From Pseudomonadota bacterium (GTDB lineage Bacteria > Pseudomonadota > Alphaproteobacteria > Rhizobiales > Xanthobacteraceae), in contig JAEXHR010000079.1 of assembly GCA_023449855.1 (NCBI GenBank), positions 20,938-84,937 on the forward strand: a stretch of DNA of 64,000 nt, read 5' to 3'. The notes beneath the pieces were generated by a model. It saw only the letters and a program-made list of their open reading frames with translations, ran no database searches and was not told the DNA's origin. The translations under genes and the position numbers were made by a program. Of this stretch, positions 23,704 through 31,417 are shown piece after piece. Positions within the stretch are counted from its first letter, which is position 1. Every line of letters starts with the position of its first letter.

Positions 23704-24666
23704 ATGGTCGGCACGGCAAGGGGTTCCATGACAGCCGGCGTCGCGTTCGGCATCGCCGCCGGCGCACTGTGGGGACTGGTTTTCCTCGCTCCCGAACTCG
23801 TCCCGGCCTTCAGCCCGCTGCAACTCGCCGCCGGCCGTTACTTTGTTTACGGCCTGATCTCGACGGTCCTGATCGCTCCGCGATGGCGCATGCTGCGTGA
23901 GAACCTCGAAGGACGCGACTGGGCTACGTTGGGCTGGCTCGCCCTCGTAGGCAACACGCTGTATTATGCACTTCTAAGCAATGCGGTTCAGCTCGGCGGC
24001 ATCGCGATGACGTCTCTGGTGATCGGCTTCCTGCCCGTCGCCGTGGCCATCGCCGGCAGCCGCGTTAACGGGGCCGTACCTTTGCGTCGCCTGATGCCAT
24101 CGCTGTTGCTGTGTACGGCGGGCGCCGTCTGCATCGGCGTACAGGCCTCTGCGACGCCTTCTACTGGCAACGCCGGCCAGCAACTCGTCGGTCTGCTTTG
24201 CGCCATCGGCGCGCTCATCTCTTGGACGATTTTCGCGATCGGCAACCGGGCGGCACTGGGGCGGCTCGACAACGTGTCTGCCCACGATTGGAATCTGCTG
24301 ACTGGTGTCGTTACCGGCGTGCAGAGTCTCGTCCTTATCCCGGCCGCCGTTTTCTTCGGGAGCATCGCGCATGATACGACCGCCTGGGCGCAGTTTATCG
24401 GCGTATCGATCGGAATAGCGGTGCTGGCATCGATCATCGGAAACGCATTCTGGAATCGCATGAGCCGGCTGCTGCCGCTGACGCTGGTGGGACAGATGAT
24501 CCTGTTCGAAACGTTGTTCGCGCTGATCTACGGCTTCGTTTGGGAGCGGCGGTTACCGACCCATCTGGAAATTGCCGCCTTCGTGCTCGTGGTTCTCAGC
24601 GTGCTTGCCTGCCTCGCTGCCCATCGCAGGCCGCGACAGCCGGCGATAGCCTCCCAAGTAGCGTAG
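23704..24666 (+). CDS. EamA/DMT family transporter
   Basis: About 320 residues, with ten hydrophobic segments in two EamA halves (SMTAGVAFGIAAGALWGLVF at the start; LICAIGALISWTIFAIGNRA-like segment at the middle). The start at MVGTARGS has GGGAGAG about eight bases upstream; ATG 23665 is possible but lies in the regulatory dyad zone. Members export amino acids, metabolites or drugs across the inner membrane. The divergent AsnC regulator suggests an amino acid as inducer or substrate, which is inference. The beta-lactamase gene follows 50 bp downstream. Confidence 0.88.
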   Translation: MVGTARGSMTAGVAFGIAAGALWGLVFLAPELVPAFSPLQLAAGRYFVYGLISTVLIAPRWRMLRENLEGRDWATLGWLALVGNTLYYALLSNAVQLGGIAMTSLVIGFLPVAVAIAGSRVNGAVPLRRLMPSLLLCTAGAVCIGVQASATPSTGNAGQQLVGLLCAIGALISWTIFAIGNRAALGRLDNVSAHDWNLLTGVVTGVQSLVLIPAAVFFGSIAHDTTAWAQFIGVSIGIAVLASIIGNAFWNRMSRLLPLTLVGQMILFETLFALIYGFVWERRLPTHLEIAAFVLVVLSVLACLAAHRRPRQPAIASQVA

Positions 24667-24716
24667 CGATCATCGCTTGCCATCATTTCTCCTCCTTCGG
24701 CTGCGAGCGAGATCAG

Positions 24717-25574
24717 ATGATGATCGATCGACGCATGTTTCTCATTTCCGCATCCGCGTTCGCGGCCACTCCGGCCCTCGCGAAGGAGGCCCCGTCTGCG
24801 CTGCGCGCCTATGAGCGCGACAGCGGCGGGCGGATGGGCGTCTTTGCCAAGAACCTCACCAGCGGGGCCGAACTCTCCTGGCGTGCTGACGACCGCTTCG
24901 TCATGTGCAGCACCTTCAAGGCATCGCTCGCCGCCTGCGTACTCGCCCGCGTCGATCGCGGTCAGGACCGGCTCGATGCGACGGTCCCCTATACGCAGAA
25001 AGAGCTGCTGGCATATGCGCCGGTCGCGAAAGAAAACCTTGCCAGGGGCGCGCTGTCCGTTGGCGAGATGGCCAAGGCCATCGTCGAACTGAGCGACAAT
25101 ACCTGCGCCAATCTGCTGCTCGCGCGCATCGGCGGACCGCAGGCGCTGACCAAATTCTGGCGCGACCACGGCGACAACACCTCGCGCCTCGATCACGACG
25201 AGCCCGAGCTCAACCGCACGCCGCCCGGCAAGCTGGAAGACACCACGACGCCCCGCGCCATGGCAACGACATTGCAGCGCCTCGCACTCGGCAATGCGTT
25301 GCAACCGGGCTCACGCGCGCAGCTGACCGAGTGGATGGTCAATTGCAAGACCGGCGCCAATCGTCTGCGCGCCGGCCTGCCCGCCTCCTGGAAGATCGGC
25401 GACAAGACCGGCAATAACGGCAAGGACGCCGCTGGCGACATCGCCGTGGTCTGGCCGGCGCCGGACCGCCCGGTGATCATCGCCGCCTATACGCGGGGCG
25501 GTAAGCCGACATCGACGCAGCTCAACACCGTGTTCAAGGCGATCGGCGAGATGGTCGGGCAGCAGCTGGGATAG
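24717..25574 (+). CDS. bla: Tat-exported class A beta-lactamase
   Basis: A 285-residue serine beta-lactamase (two tandem ATGs at the start). The N-terminus IDRRMFLISASAFAATPALA has a twin-arginine motif (RRMFL), a hydrophobic core and an Ala-x-Ala cleavage site, so Tat export to the periplasm is likely. Catalytic motifs: SxxK at Ser65-Lys68 (CSTFK, with Cys just before), SDN at 126-128, the omega-loop Glu162 in DEPELN, and KTG at 230-232. The residue after KTG is Asn, where Ser/Thr/Ala/Gly is usual, so the spectrum may be unusual. No AmpR-type regulator is adjacent. Its 3' end overlaps the convergent exporter by 41 bp. Confidence 0.93.
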   Translation: MMIDRRMFLISASAFAATPALAKEAPSALRAYERDSGGRMGVFAKNLTSGAELSWRADDRFVMCSTFKASLAACVLARVDRGQDRLDATVPYTQKELLAYAPVAKENLARGALSVGEMAKAIVELSDNTCANLLLARIGGPQALTKFWRDHGDNTSRLDHDEPELNRTPPGKLEDTTTPRAMATTLQRLALGNALQPGSRAQLTEWMVNCKTGANRLRAGLPASWKIGDKTGNNGKDAAGDIAVVWPAPDRPVIIAAYTRGGKPTSTQLNTVFKAIGEMVGQQLG

Positions 25575-26490
25575 GTCGTGCCGCCGGCACGGTATTTGGC
25601 GTACGGCGCGACATCGTGCCGATGAAGATCCCGCCAAGAATCATGCTCATCGCAACGATCAGCGACAATTCGATCGCCTCGCCCAATGCCAGCGCAGAAA
25701 TAGCGACGCCCATCACCGGCGTTGCCAGCAGACCGAGCGACGTGATCGTCGCCGGCAGACTGCGGTTGATGATCACCATCGCCCAATGCGCCAGTGCGGT
25801 GCCGAATATCCCGCCGAACAGCAGCGCTCCGACCAGCCCCCGCGTCCATGCGATATCGGGTACGCCTTCGCGCATCAGCGCCAGCGACGACAACAACACG
25901 CTCGCAAGCAGCGCCTGCCAGAACAGCAGCTGAAACGGCTCCGAGGTCCAGCGGTGACCGCGCACATAGACGATGTTCGCCGCCCAGCACAATGCCGCAA
26001 CCAGCAGCAATCCGCTGCCGATCAGCGCATTGCGGTTGCTCCAGTCGAATGCCGCCGGATTGAACATGACGGCAATGCCTGCAAGCCCGAGTACGATGCC
26101 CAACAGACGCCCCCGCGGAATCGGTTCACGCAGCAGCAGCCATGCGGCAGGTGCGACCCACAGCGGTGTAGTATAGCCGAGCACGATGGAGCGCCCGACC
26201 GGCACGAATTGCAGGCCGAAGGCGACCAGGGCCGAGAACGCGCCCATATGCAGCACCGCGACACTGACGACCACAGGCAGATCGCCCCGGCGTGGCACGA
26301 TGAGTTGCCGGCGCGCCAGCGCAATCGCGGCCAGAGCGAGCGTGGCTACAATGGCACGGATCGCCACCGACCATAGCGGCGGAATGTGCTGCACCAGAAA
26401 TTTCGTCAGCGTCCAGTTCAGCCCCCACATGGTCACGACGACGGCGAACAACAGCAATGCCATACGGCGTGACAGGAAGTGATCGGACAT
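25534..26490 (-). CDS. EamA/DMT family transporter
   Basis: About 318 residues, with ten membrane segments and two EamA repeats (LLLFAVVVTMWGLNWTLTKF; LLVAALCWAANIVYVRG). The start MSDHFLSRR is chosen; the frame reaches 26523. The C-terminal tail is Pro/Arg-rich and overlaps the 3' end of bla on the other strand. The gene is divergent from a MocR-type regulator, the usual arrangement for an exporter under ligand control. Its sequence differs clearly from the DMT protein at 23704-24666, so the two are not a recent duplication. Confidence 0.87.
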   Translation of the reverse strand: MSDHFLSRRMALLLFAVVVTMWGLNWTLTKFLVQHIPPLWSVAIRAIVATLALAAIALARRQLIVPRRGDLPVVVSVAVLHMGAFSALVAFGLQFVPVGRSIVLGYTTPLWVAPAAWLLLREPIPRGRLLGIVLGLAGIAVMFNPAAFDWSNRNALIGSGLLLVAALCWAANIVYVRGHRWTSEPFQLLFWQALLASVLLSSLALMREGVPDIAWTRGLVGALLFGGIFGTALAHWAMVIINRSLPATITSLGLLATPVMGVAISALALGEAIELSLIVAMSMILGGIFIGTMSRRTPNTVPAARPIPAAARPSRRSP

Positions 26491-26599
26491 ATCTTCATCT
26501 CGCGGCTTCGGTGCATGGCGCACTCGACAGTCCGCGCAGTCTAGGTTTTACTGGCCCCACCCAAAGATCCATTTCTATAAAAATGATTGAGCCAGTTTG
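26491..26599. promoter_or_regulatory. Divergent promoter, exporter / MocR regulator
   Basis: This 109-bp region contains ACTGGC at 26550-26555 and GCCAGT at 26591-26596 as inverted half-sites. TTTCTATAAAAA lies between them as an A+T-rich core. MocR regulators usually bind repeated half-sites in such intergenic regions. The half-sites are short, so the assignment is tentative. Confidence 0.35.
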
Positions 26600-28096
26600 A
26601 TGGGCGACATTCTTGCGGGGCTGATCGACATCGAGCGCAGCTCCTCGAGCAGCGAGACGCTGACGCGGCAACTCTACGATCAATTGCGCAGGTCGATCCT
26701 GAACGGCGCATTGCCGCCGGGATATCGTTTGCCATCGAGCCGCGACTGCGCGCTGCAACTCGGCATCGCCCGCAACACCGTCGCTGTCGTCATCGATCAG
26801 CTGGCGATGGAGGGCTATCTCGACGTTGCGCAGGGACGGCGCCCGACGGTGGCCGCTGCCGAGGACAACCCCCTGCTGACCGGACGCAGCACCGCGCGCA
26901 AAAAGCCCAGACCGCTCGCGACCTCGCAATGGGCCGAGCGCGTGTGGAAATCGGACTGGCCGTTCGTCAATAGCGGTTCGCCACGTCCGCTGGCCACGGT
27001 GCTGGCCGATGGCAGGCTGTTTCCCCATGACATCTGGGCACGCTGCCTGCGCCGCGCAGCACGGCGCGCACCGACAGGCGATTCCGCGATCAATCGCGCA
27101 TCGCTGCGCGCCGCCCTGCTCCGCCATCTCATCGAGCATCGCGGCGTACGAGCCGAGGCGCGGCAGATCATCCTCATGCCCTCGGCACAGTCCGCCCTCG
27201 AATTGATCGCCCGCGTGCTGCTTGATGCCGGCGATCTCGCCTGGGTGGAAAGCCCCGGCTATGGCGGCGCTCGCGCTGCACTGGATGCCGCCGGCGCCAC
27301 CGTGCGCGGCATTCCGCTGGACAGCAGTGGCCTCACCTTCAAGGACCGCCGCGACCGCCCGCGATTGATCTTTGTCACACCTTCGCATCAGCATCCCACG
27401 GGACGCCTGATGCCGGTCAGCCGGCGACAACAACTGCTCGGTTTTGCGAACGAGGTCGGCGCGGCCATCGTCGAGGACGACTACGACAGCGAATTCCACT
27501 ATGACGGCCGCCCTGTCGCTGCGCTACAGGGCCTCGATGACGGCGGCCGCGTATTCTATGTCGGCACCTTCTCGAAATCGATGTTTTCCGAGGTCCGCAG
27601 CGGCTACGCTATCGTGCCGCCGGACCTTGCCGATCTGTTCGAAAAGGCGCAGCGCCACGGCAGCCACATCGTGCCTGCCCCGGTGCAGGAAGCGCTGGCC
27701 GAATTCATCGACGACGGTCACTTCGCCGCGCATATCCGAAAGATGACGCGCGTCTATCGCGGCAGACGCGACCACCTGCTGCAGGCACTCGGCGCCGCCG
27801 CCGGCGATCATCTGACAGTCGAGCCGCCGGCCGGCGGCATGCAGCTCCTCGCTTATCTGGACCCGCAGCGCGACGACCGCGCCATTTCGGCTCGGCTGGC
27901 CGAGCTCGGCGTAACAGCTCGCCCGCTCTCCATGCATTTTACCGGACCGGCCACCGCCCAGGGATTGTTCCTGGGCTTCGCTGCCTGGAACGAGCGGGAG
28001 ATCGACAAGGCTGTTGCCGTTATCGGACAGGTGTTGCGCGACACAGCCGCGCCGCGCGGCCGCCCCGGCAAGGCGCCGAAGCGGCCGAAGAGCTGA
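26600..28096 (+). CDS. MocR-type (GntR/aminotransferase) transcriptional regulator
   Basis: A 498-residue protein. It starts at the ATG after an in-frame TTG. The N-terminal GntR winged helix (ETLTRQLYDQLRRSILNGAL, then PPGYRLPSSRDCALQLGIAR) is fused to a fold-type-I aminotransferase domain. The PLP-binding Lys is in GTFSKSMFSEVRSGY. Other PLP contacts are VESPGYGGAR, TPSHQHPTGRLM and EDDYDSEFHYDG. MocR proteins use PLP-bound metabolites as effectors. Its divergent neighbour, an EamA exporter, is the likely target. It could alternatively regulate pyridoxal metabolism, but no such gene is nearby. Confidence 0.92.
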   Translation: MGDILAGLIDIERSSSSSETLTRQLYDQLRRSILNGALPPGYRLPSSRDCALQLGIARNTVAVVIDQLAMEGYLDVAQGRRPTVAAAEDNPLLTGRSTARKKPRPLATSQWAERVWKSDWPFVNSGSPRPLATVLADGRLFPHDIWARCLRRAARRAPTGDSAINRASLRAALLRHLIEHRGVRAEARQIILMPSAQSALELIARVLLDAGDLAWVESPGYGGARAALDAAGATVRGIPLDSSGLTFKDRRDRPRLIFVTPSHQHPTGRLMPVSRRQQLLGFANEVGAAIVEDDYDSEFHYDGRPVAALQGLDDGGRVFYVGTFSKSMFSEVRSGYAIVPPDLADLFEKAQRHGSHIVPAPVQEALAEFIDDGHFAAHIRKMTRVYRGRRDHLLQALGAAAGDHLTVEPPAGGMQLLAYLDPQRDDRAISARLAELGVTARPLSMHFTGPATAQGLFLGFAAWNEREIDKAVAVIGQVLRDTAAPRGRPGKAPKRPKS

Positions 28097-28103
28097 CGCT
28101 GTC

Positions 28104-28475
28104 TTACTGGGCTGCCGCCAGCTTCTTCTCGACAGCGAGCGCCGCCGGCAGCGGACGCCACAGCACGGTCATCTCCGCGATCAGACCGTCGTCGTTCAAG
28201 CGCCAGTAATCGACGCCATCGAGCCGTTCCGCTCCGACCGCAATTCCGAAAAACGCGGATACGTGTTCCGGGCCCTGCATCACCTCGCGAAATTCGAATG
28301 CATCGACGACACCGAGCAGCGCGGTGACCACCGGCCGGATCGCGGCCTTGCCCCTGAACGGGGCGGCCGCGAGCGGTGTCTTCAACACGATGTCGTCCGC
28401 CATGTGCGAGAGCATGGCGTCGAGGTCCTTGCGCTGCATCGCGGCGGTGAATGCATGGATATGGGTGAGATTCAT
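28104..28475 (-). CDS. SnoaL/NTF2-like small protein
   Basis: About 123 residues with the NTF2-like cone fold pattern: FTAAMQRKDLDAMLSHMADD, IVLKTPLAAAPFRGKAAI, VDYWRLNDDGLIAEMTVLWR. The start at MNLTHIHAF has GAGG nine bases upstream. The family includes isomerases, hydratases and ligand-binding domains, so activity cannot be read directly. It is the downstream gene of a probable pair with the DJ-1-family gene (38 bp gap) and converges on the MocR gene with a 7-bp gap. Confidence 0.8.
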   Translation of the reverse strand: MNLTHIHAFTAAMQRKDLDAMLSHMADDIVLKTPLAAAPFRGKAAIRPVVTALLGVVDAFEFREVMQGPEHVSAFFGIAVGAERLDGVDYWRLNDDGLIAEMTVLWRPLPAALAVEKKLAAAQ

Positions 28476-28513
28476 GATCGTCATCCTCTGTGTACTTTGC
28501 GAATGCGCCGCAC

Positions 28514-29233
28514 TCATGCGTCGACAGGCCTCGGCATGACGATGCCGAGCCTGGTTGCGATGCGTTGTGCGGTGGCCTCGCGTTGTGCCGTCATGCTAGC
28601 GACAGTCAGTCGTGCCTGCTGCAACACGGCGGCAGGCGCCGTCTCCGGCGTGCCGCTGTTGAACGGCGGCTCCGGTGCATATTCCATGTAGAGCTGGATG
28701 CCCTTCGCGACGTCGTCGCCGCGCAGTTCTGCAGCCAGACGCAGCGCGCCATCGATGCCGGACGTGACACCCGCGGCAAAGATCCAGTCACCGTCGACCA
28801 CCACGCGTTCGTTGACAGGCGTCGCACCGAAATAGCGCAGCAGATGAAACGACGCCCAATGCGTGGTCACGTGTCGTCCCACCAGCAATCCTGCCGCACC
28901 GCAGATCAGTGCGCCCGTGCAGACCGAGAAGATGCGCGCATGTCCGGCCTGTGCCCGGAGCCAGTCGAGGATCACCGTATCCTCCATCAGTGCTTCCTGA
29001 CCGAAACCGCCGGGGACATGCAGCACGTCAAGCCGGGGCGCATCGGCAATGGCAGCATCCGGCGTGATACGGAGCCCTCTGTGGTCGCGCACGGGATCGG
29101 CGGTCTTCCCATAAATGCGGTAAGTCGTGTTCGGAATGCGGGACAGGACTTCGAACGGGCCGGTGAGGTCGATCTGGTCGAGCCCCTCGAACAGCAGCGA
29201 GCCGATTTGGAGATGCTGGTCTGGCGGGATCAT
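28514..29233 (-). CDS. DJ-1/PfpI family protein, isonitrile-hydratase-like
   Basis: A 239-residue protein. ATG 29233 has GAGGA four bases upstream; the longer frame crosses the divergent promoter. The N-terminus QIGSLLFEGLDQIDLTGPFE and the nucleophile elbow FSVCTGALICGAAGLL place it in the DJ-1/PfpI superfamily. It is closest by eye to the isonitrile (isocyanide) hydratase group, with a catalytic Cys and THWASFHLL downstream. The product would be an N-substituted formamide if the substrate is an isonitrile; the true substrate is unknown. It is divergent from a GlxA regulator that has the same fold as its sensor domain. Confidence 0.85.
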   Translation of the reverse strand: MIPPDQHLQIGSLLFEGLDQIDLTGPFEVLSRIPNTTYRIYGKTADPVRDHRGLRITPDAAIADAPRLDVLHVPGGFGQEALMEDTVILDWLRAQAGHARIFSVCTGALICGAAGLLVGRHVTTHWASFHLLRYFGATPVNERVVVDGDWIFAAGVTSGIDGALRLAAELRGDDVAKGIQLYMEYAPEPPFNSGTPETAPAAVLQQARLTVASMTAQREATAQRIATRLGIVMPRPVDA

Positions 29234-29294
29234 CGGTTCCTCCGAATATTTGTGAATGGACAAAGCGATCCTAGGGCGGCACACTCTGGCGGAA

Positions 29295-30299
29295 ATGCCA
29301 AAGAACCCTCGTTCTCCGCCAAACGCCCTTTCGACGGCCCCGCGCGTTGTCGACGTGCTGGCTTTCCCGTCCGTACAATTGCTGGACGTGTCCGGCCCGC
29401 TGCAGGTCTTTGCCTCGGTCAACGAGATCATGCAGCGCCAGGGCCAGCCGGCGCCCTATACGCTCCGCGTGATCGCGCGGGGCGGCAAAAATATTACCGC
29501 TTCTGCCGGGCTCGAACTTGCGGTGAGCGATTTGCCGAAGCCCGGCGAGCCGATCGACACACTGCTGATTGCCGGCGGCCCCGGTGTCCATGCCGCCGCT
29601 TCCGACCCCGCCGTCGTCGCCTGGGTGCGCAAGCGCGCCGCCAAGGCGCGGCGCACGGCATCCGTCTGCACCGGCGCATTCCTGCTCGCCTCGACCGGCG
29701 TACTGGATGGCCGCCGCGCCGCAACGCACTGGTCCTGGTGTTCTGAACTCGCGCAGCGCTTTCCCGACGTGCATGTGGAGTCCGACCCGATCTTCGTACG
29801 CGACGGCGCCTTCTGGACGTCAGCCGGCGTGACTGCGGGGATCGATCTTGCACTGGCGCTGGTGGAGGAAGATCTGGGACGCAACGTCGCGCTGATGGTG
29901 GCGCGTCATCTCGTGATGTTTCTCAAGCGCCCCGGCGGACAATCGCAATTCAGTGCCGCCCTGTCGCTGCAGACCGCGGACGACAAGTTCGGCGCGTTGC
30001 ATGAGTGGATCGGCAAGCATCTCGCCGACGATATCTCGCTGCCCATGCTGGCCGAACAGGCCGGGATGAGCGAACGCAGCTTCAGCCGCCGTTACGCGGA
30101 AGCCACGGGCATCACCCCCGCCCGGGCGGTCGAGCAATTGCGCGTCGAGGCCGCACGGCGCCTGCTCTCGGAAACCAAGCTGCCGGTGAAACGCATCTCG
30201 CAGCGCTGCGGTTTCGGCTCGGAGGAAACCATGCGCCGCAGCTTTCTGCGGCTGCTTTCTGCCACGCCGCAGGACTATCGCGCGCGTTTCAGTTCGTGA
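29295..30299 (+). CDS. GlxA-type AraC family regulator (DJ-1 sensor + HTH)
   Basis: About 334 residues; ATG 29256 is an alternative start but leaves only 22 bp to the divergent gene. The N-terminal DJ-1/PfpI-like domain (VDVLAFPSVQLLDVSGPLQV, SVCTGAFLLASTGVLDGRRA, THWSW) lacks evidence of enzymatic use in this family and probably senses a ligand. The C-terminal AraC domain has two HTH motifs (SLPMLAEQAGMSERSFSRRY, then VKRISQRCGFGSEETMRRSF). It probably controls the divergent DJ-1/SnoaL pair. Confidence 0.9.
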   Translation: MPKNPRSPPNALSTAPRVVDVLAFPSVQLLDVSGPLQVFASVNEIMQRQGQPAPYTLRVIARGGKNITASAGLELAVSDLPKPGEPIDTLLIAGGPGVHAAASDPAVVAWVRKRAAKARRTASVCTGAFLLASTGVLDGRRAATHWSWCSELAQRFPDVHVESDPIFVRDGAFWTSAGVTAGIDLALALVEEDLGRNVALMVARHLVMFLKRPGGQSQFSAALSLQTADDKFGALHEWIGKHLADDISLPMLAEQAGMSERSFSRRYAEATGITPARAVEQLRVEAARRLLSETKLPVKRISQRCGFGSEETMRRSFLRLLSATPQDYRARFSS

Positions 30300-30436
30300 A
30301 TGTCACAGTCGTGCCTTGTGCCGCCCGAAAGCATGACTGGCCCGCGAACCGTCCGACTTGCTGCCTCGCTGGAGCGGGACTAGGCTCGCGCCCAGCAAAC
30401 GCCAGACTACTGCCAGTCAATCCGGGAGCACCCACA

Positions 30437-31219
30437 ATGTCACCAGCCGAAGCCGCCCACCTGAAAGCCGTGCCGTCGAACATGACCGAAGGCGAATGGG
30501 CGCAGCGCGTCAACCTCGCCGCGGCGTATCGCCTTGTTGCACTCTATGGCTGGGACGATCTCATCGACACCCACATCTCCGCCCGCGTGCCCGGCCCCGA
30601 GCACCACTTCCTGATCAATCCCTATGGCCTGATCTTCGAGGAGATCACCGCATCGAGCCTGGTGAAGGTCGATCTCGACGGCAACCTGCTCAGCGAGACC
30701 GACTACCACATCAATCCGGCCGGCTTCACCATCCACTCGGCCATCCACGAGGTGCGCGAGGATGCCGGCTGCGTCATGCATCTGCATACGCCGGACGGCA
30801 CTGCCGTCGCCTCCTGCATGGAAGGCCTGCTGCCGCTGAACCAGACCGCACAGCTTGTGATCCCCGACCTCGCCTATCACGACTATGAAGGCGTCGCGCT
30901 CGATCACGACGAACGTCCGCGCCTGCAGAAGGACCTCGGAACCAAGAATGCGATGCTGCTGCGCAATCACGGCACGCTGACCGTCGGCCGTTCGGTCGCC
31001 TCTGCCTTCGAGCGCATGTATTACCTGGAACGGGCCTGCACCATGCAGGTACGCACCCGCATTCTCGGCGAGACCGCCTACCCGGTCGATCAGTCGGTGA
31101 TCGACAAGAATGCCGTGCTGGTGTCGAACCCCGACGCTGCCGAACTGCGTTCGACCAAGCTGGTCTGGCCGCCGATGCTGCGCAAGCTCGACCGCCGCGA
31201 TCCGTCTTACAGGACGTGA
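30437..31219 (+). CDS. Class II aldolase/adducin family protein
   Basis: A 260-residue protein whose ATG has CGGGAG upstream. It has the zinc-binding architecture of class II aldolase/adducin enzymes: DLIDTHISARVPG, FLINPYGLIFEEIT, the metal motif CVMHLHTP, AYHDYEG and LLRNHGTLTVG with the third His. The family includes fuculose-phosphate aldolase and decarboxylases. This long form resembles the adducin-like group whose substrates are mostly unknown. It is a single gene with its own strong terminator 43 bp downstream. Confidence 0.87.
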   Translation: MSPAEAAHLKAVPSNMTEGEWAQRVNLAAAYRLVALYGWDDLIDTHISARVPGPEHHFLINPYGLIFEEITASSLVKVDLDGNLLSETDYHINPAGFTIHSAIHEVREDAGCVMHLHTPDGTAVASCMEGLLPLNQTAQLVIPDLAYHDYEGVALDHDERPRLQKDLGTKNAMLLRNHGTLTVGRSVASAFERMYYLERACTMQVRTRILGETAYPVDQSVIDKNAVLVSNPDAAELRSTKLVWPPMLRKLDRRDPSYRT

Positions 31220-31228
31220 GATTCGTGC

Positions 31229-31292
31229 TATAAGGAGGTCACAAACCTCTACGCAGAATACAAAACGCCGCCCAATTCCGGGCGGCGTTTTT
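31229..31292 (+). terminator. Rho-independent terminator preceded by a Shine-Dalgarno-bearing hairpin
   Basis: AACGCCGCCC and GGGCGGCGTT (31264-31273 and 31280-31289) form a GC-rich stem around AATTCC, followed by a T-run: a classic intrinsic terminator for the aldolase gene. Directly upstream, GGAGGT (31234-31239) pairs with ACCTCT (31245-31250). This sequesters a near-perfect anti-16S sequence, TAAGGAGGT, that is not followed by a start codon. Confidence 0.85.
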
Positions 31293-31417
31293 ACGTTTGC
31301 GCCTTGCTGTTGTTACCGCTTTGCTGTCGTTACCCGCGAAAGCGGGTAACCCAGTAGACAACGGCGGCAGCACCTACTGGATCGCCCGGTCAAGCAGGGC
31401 GACAACAATTGGAACCA

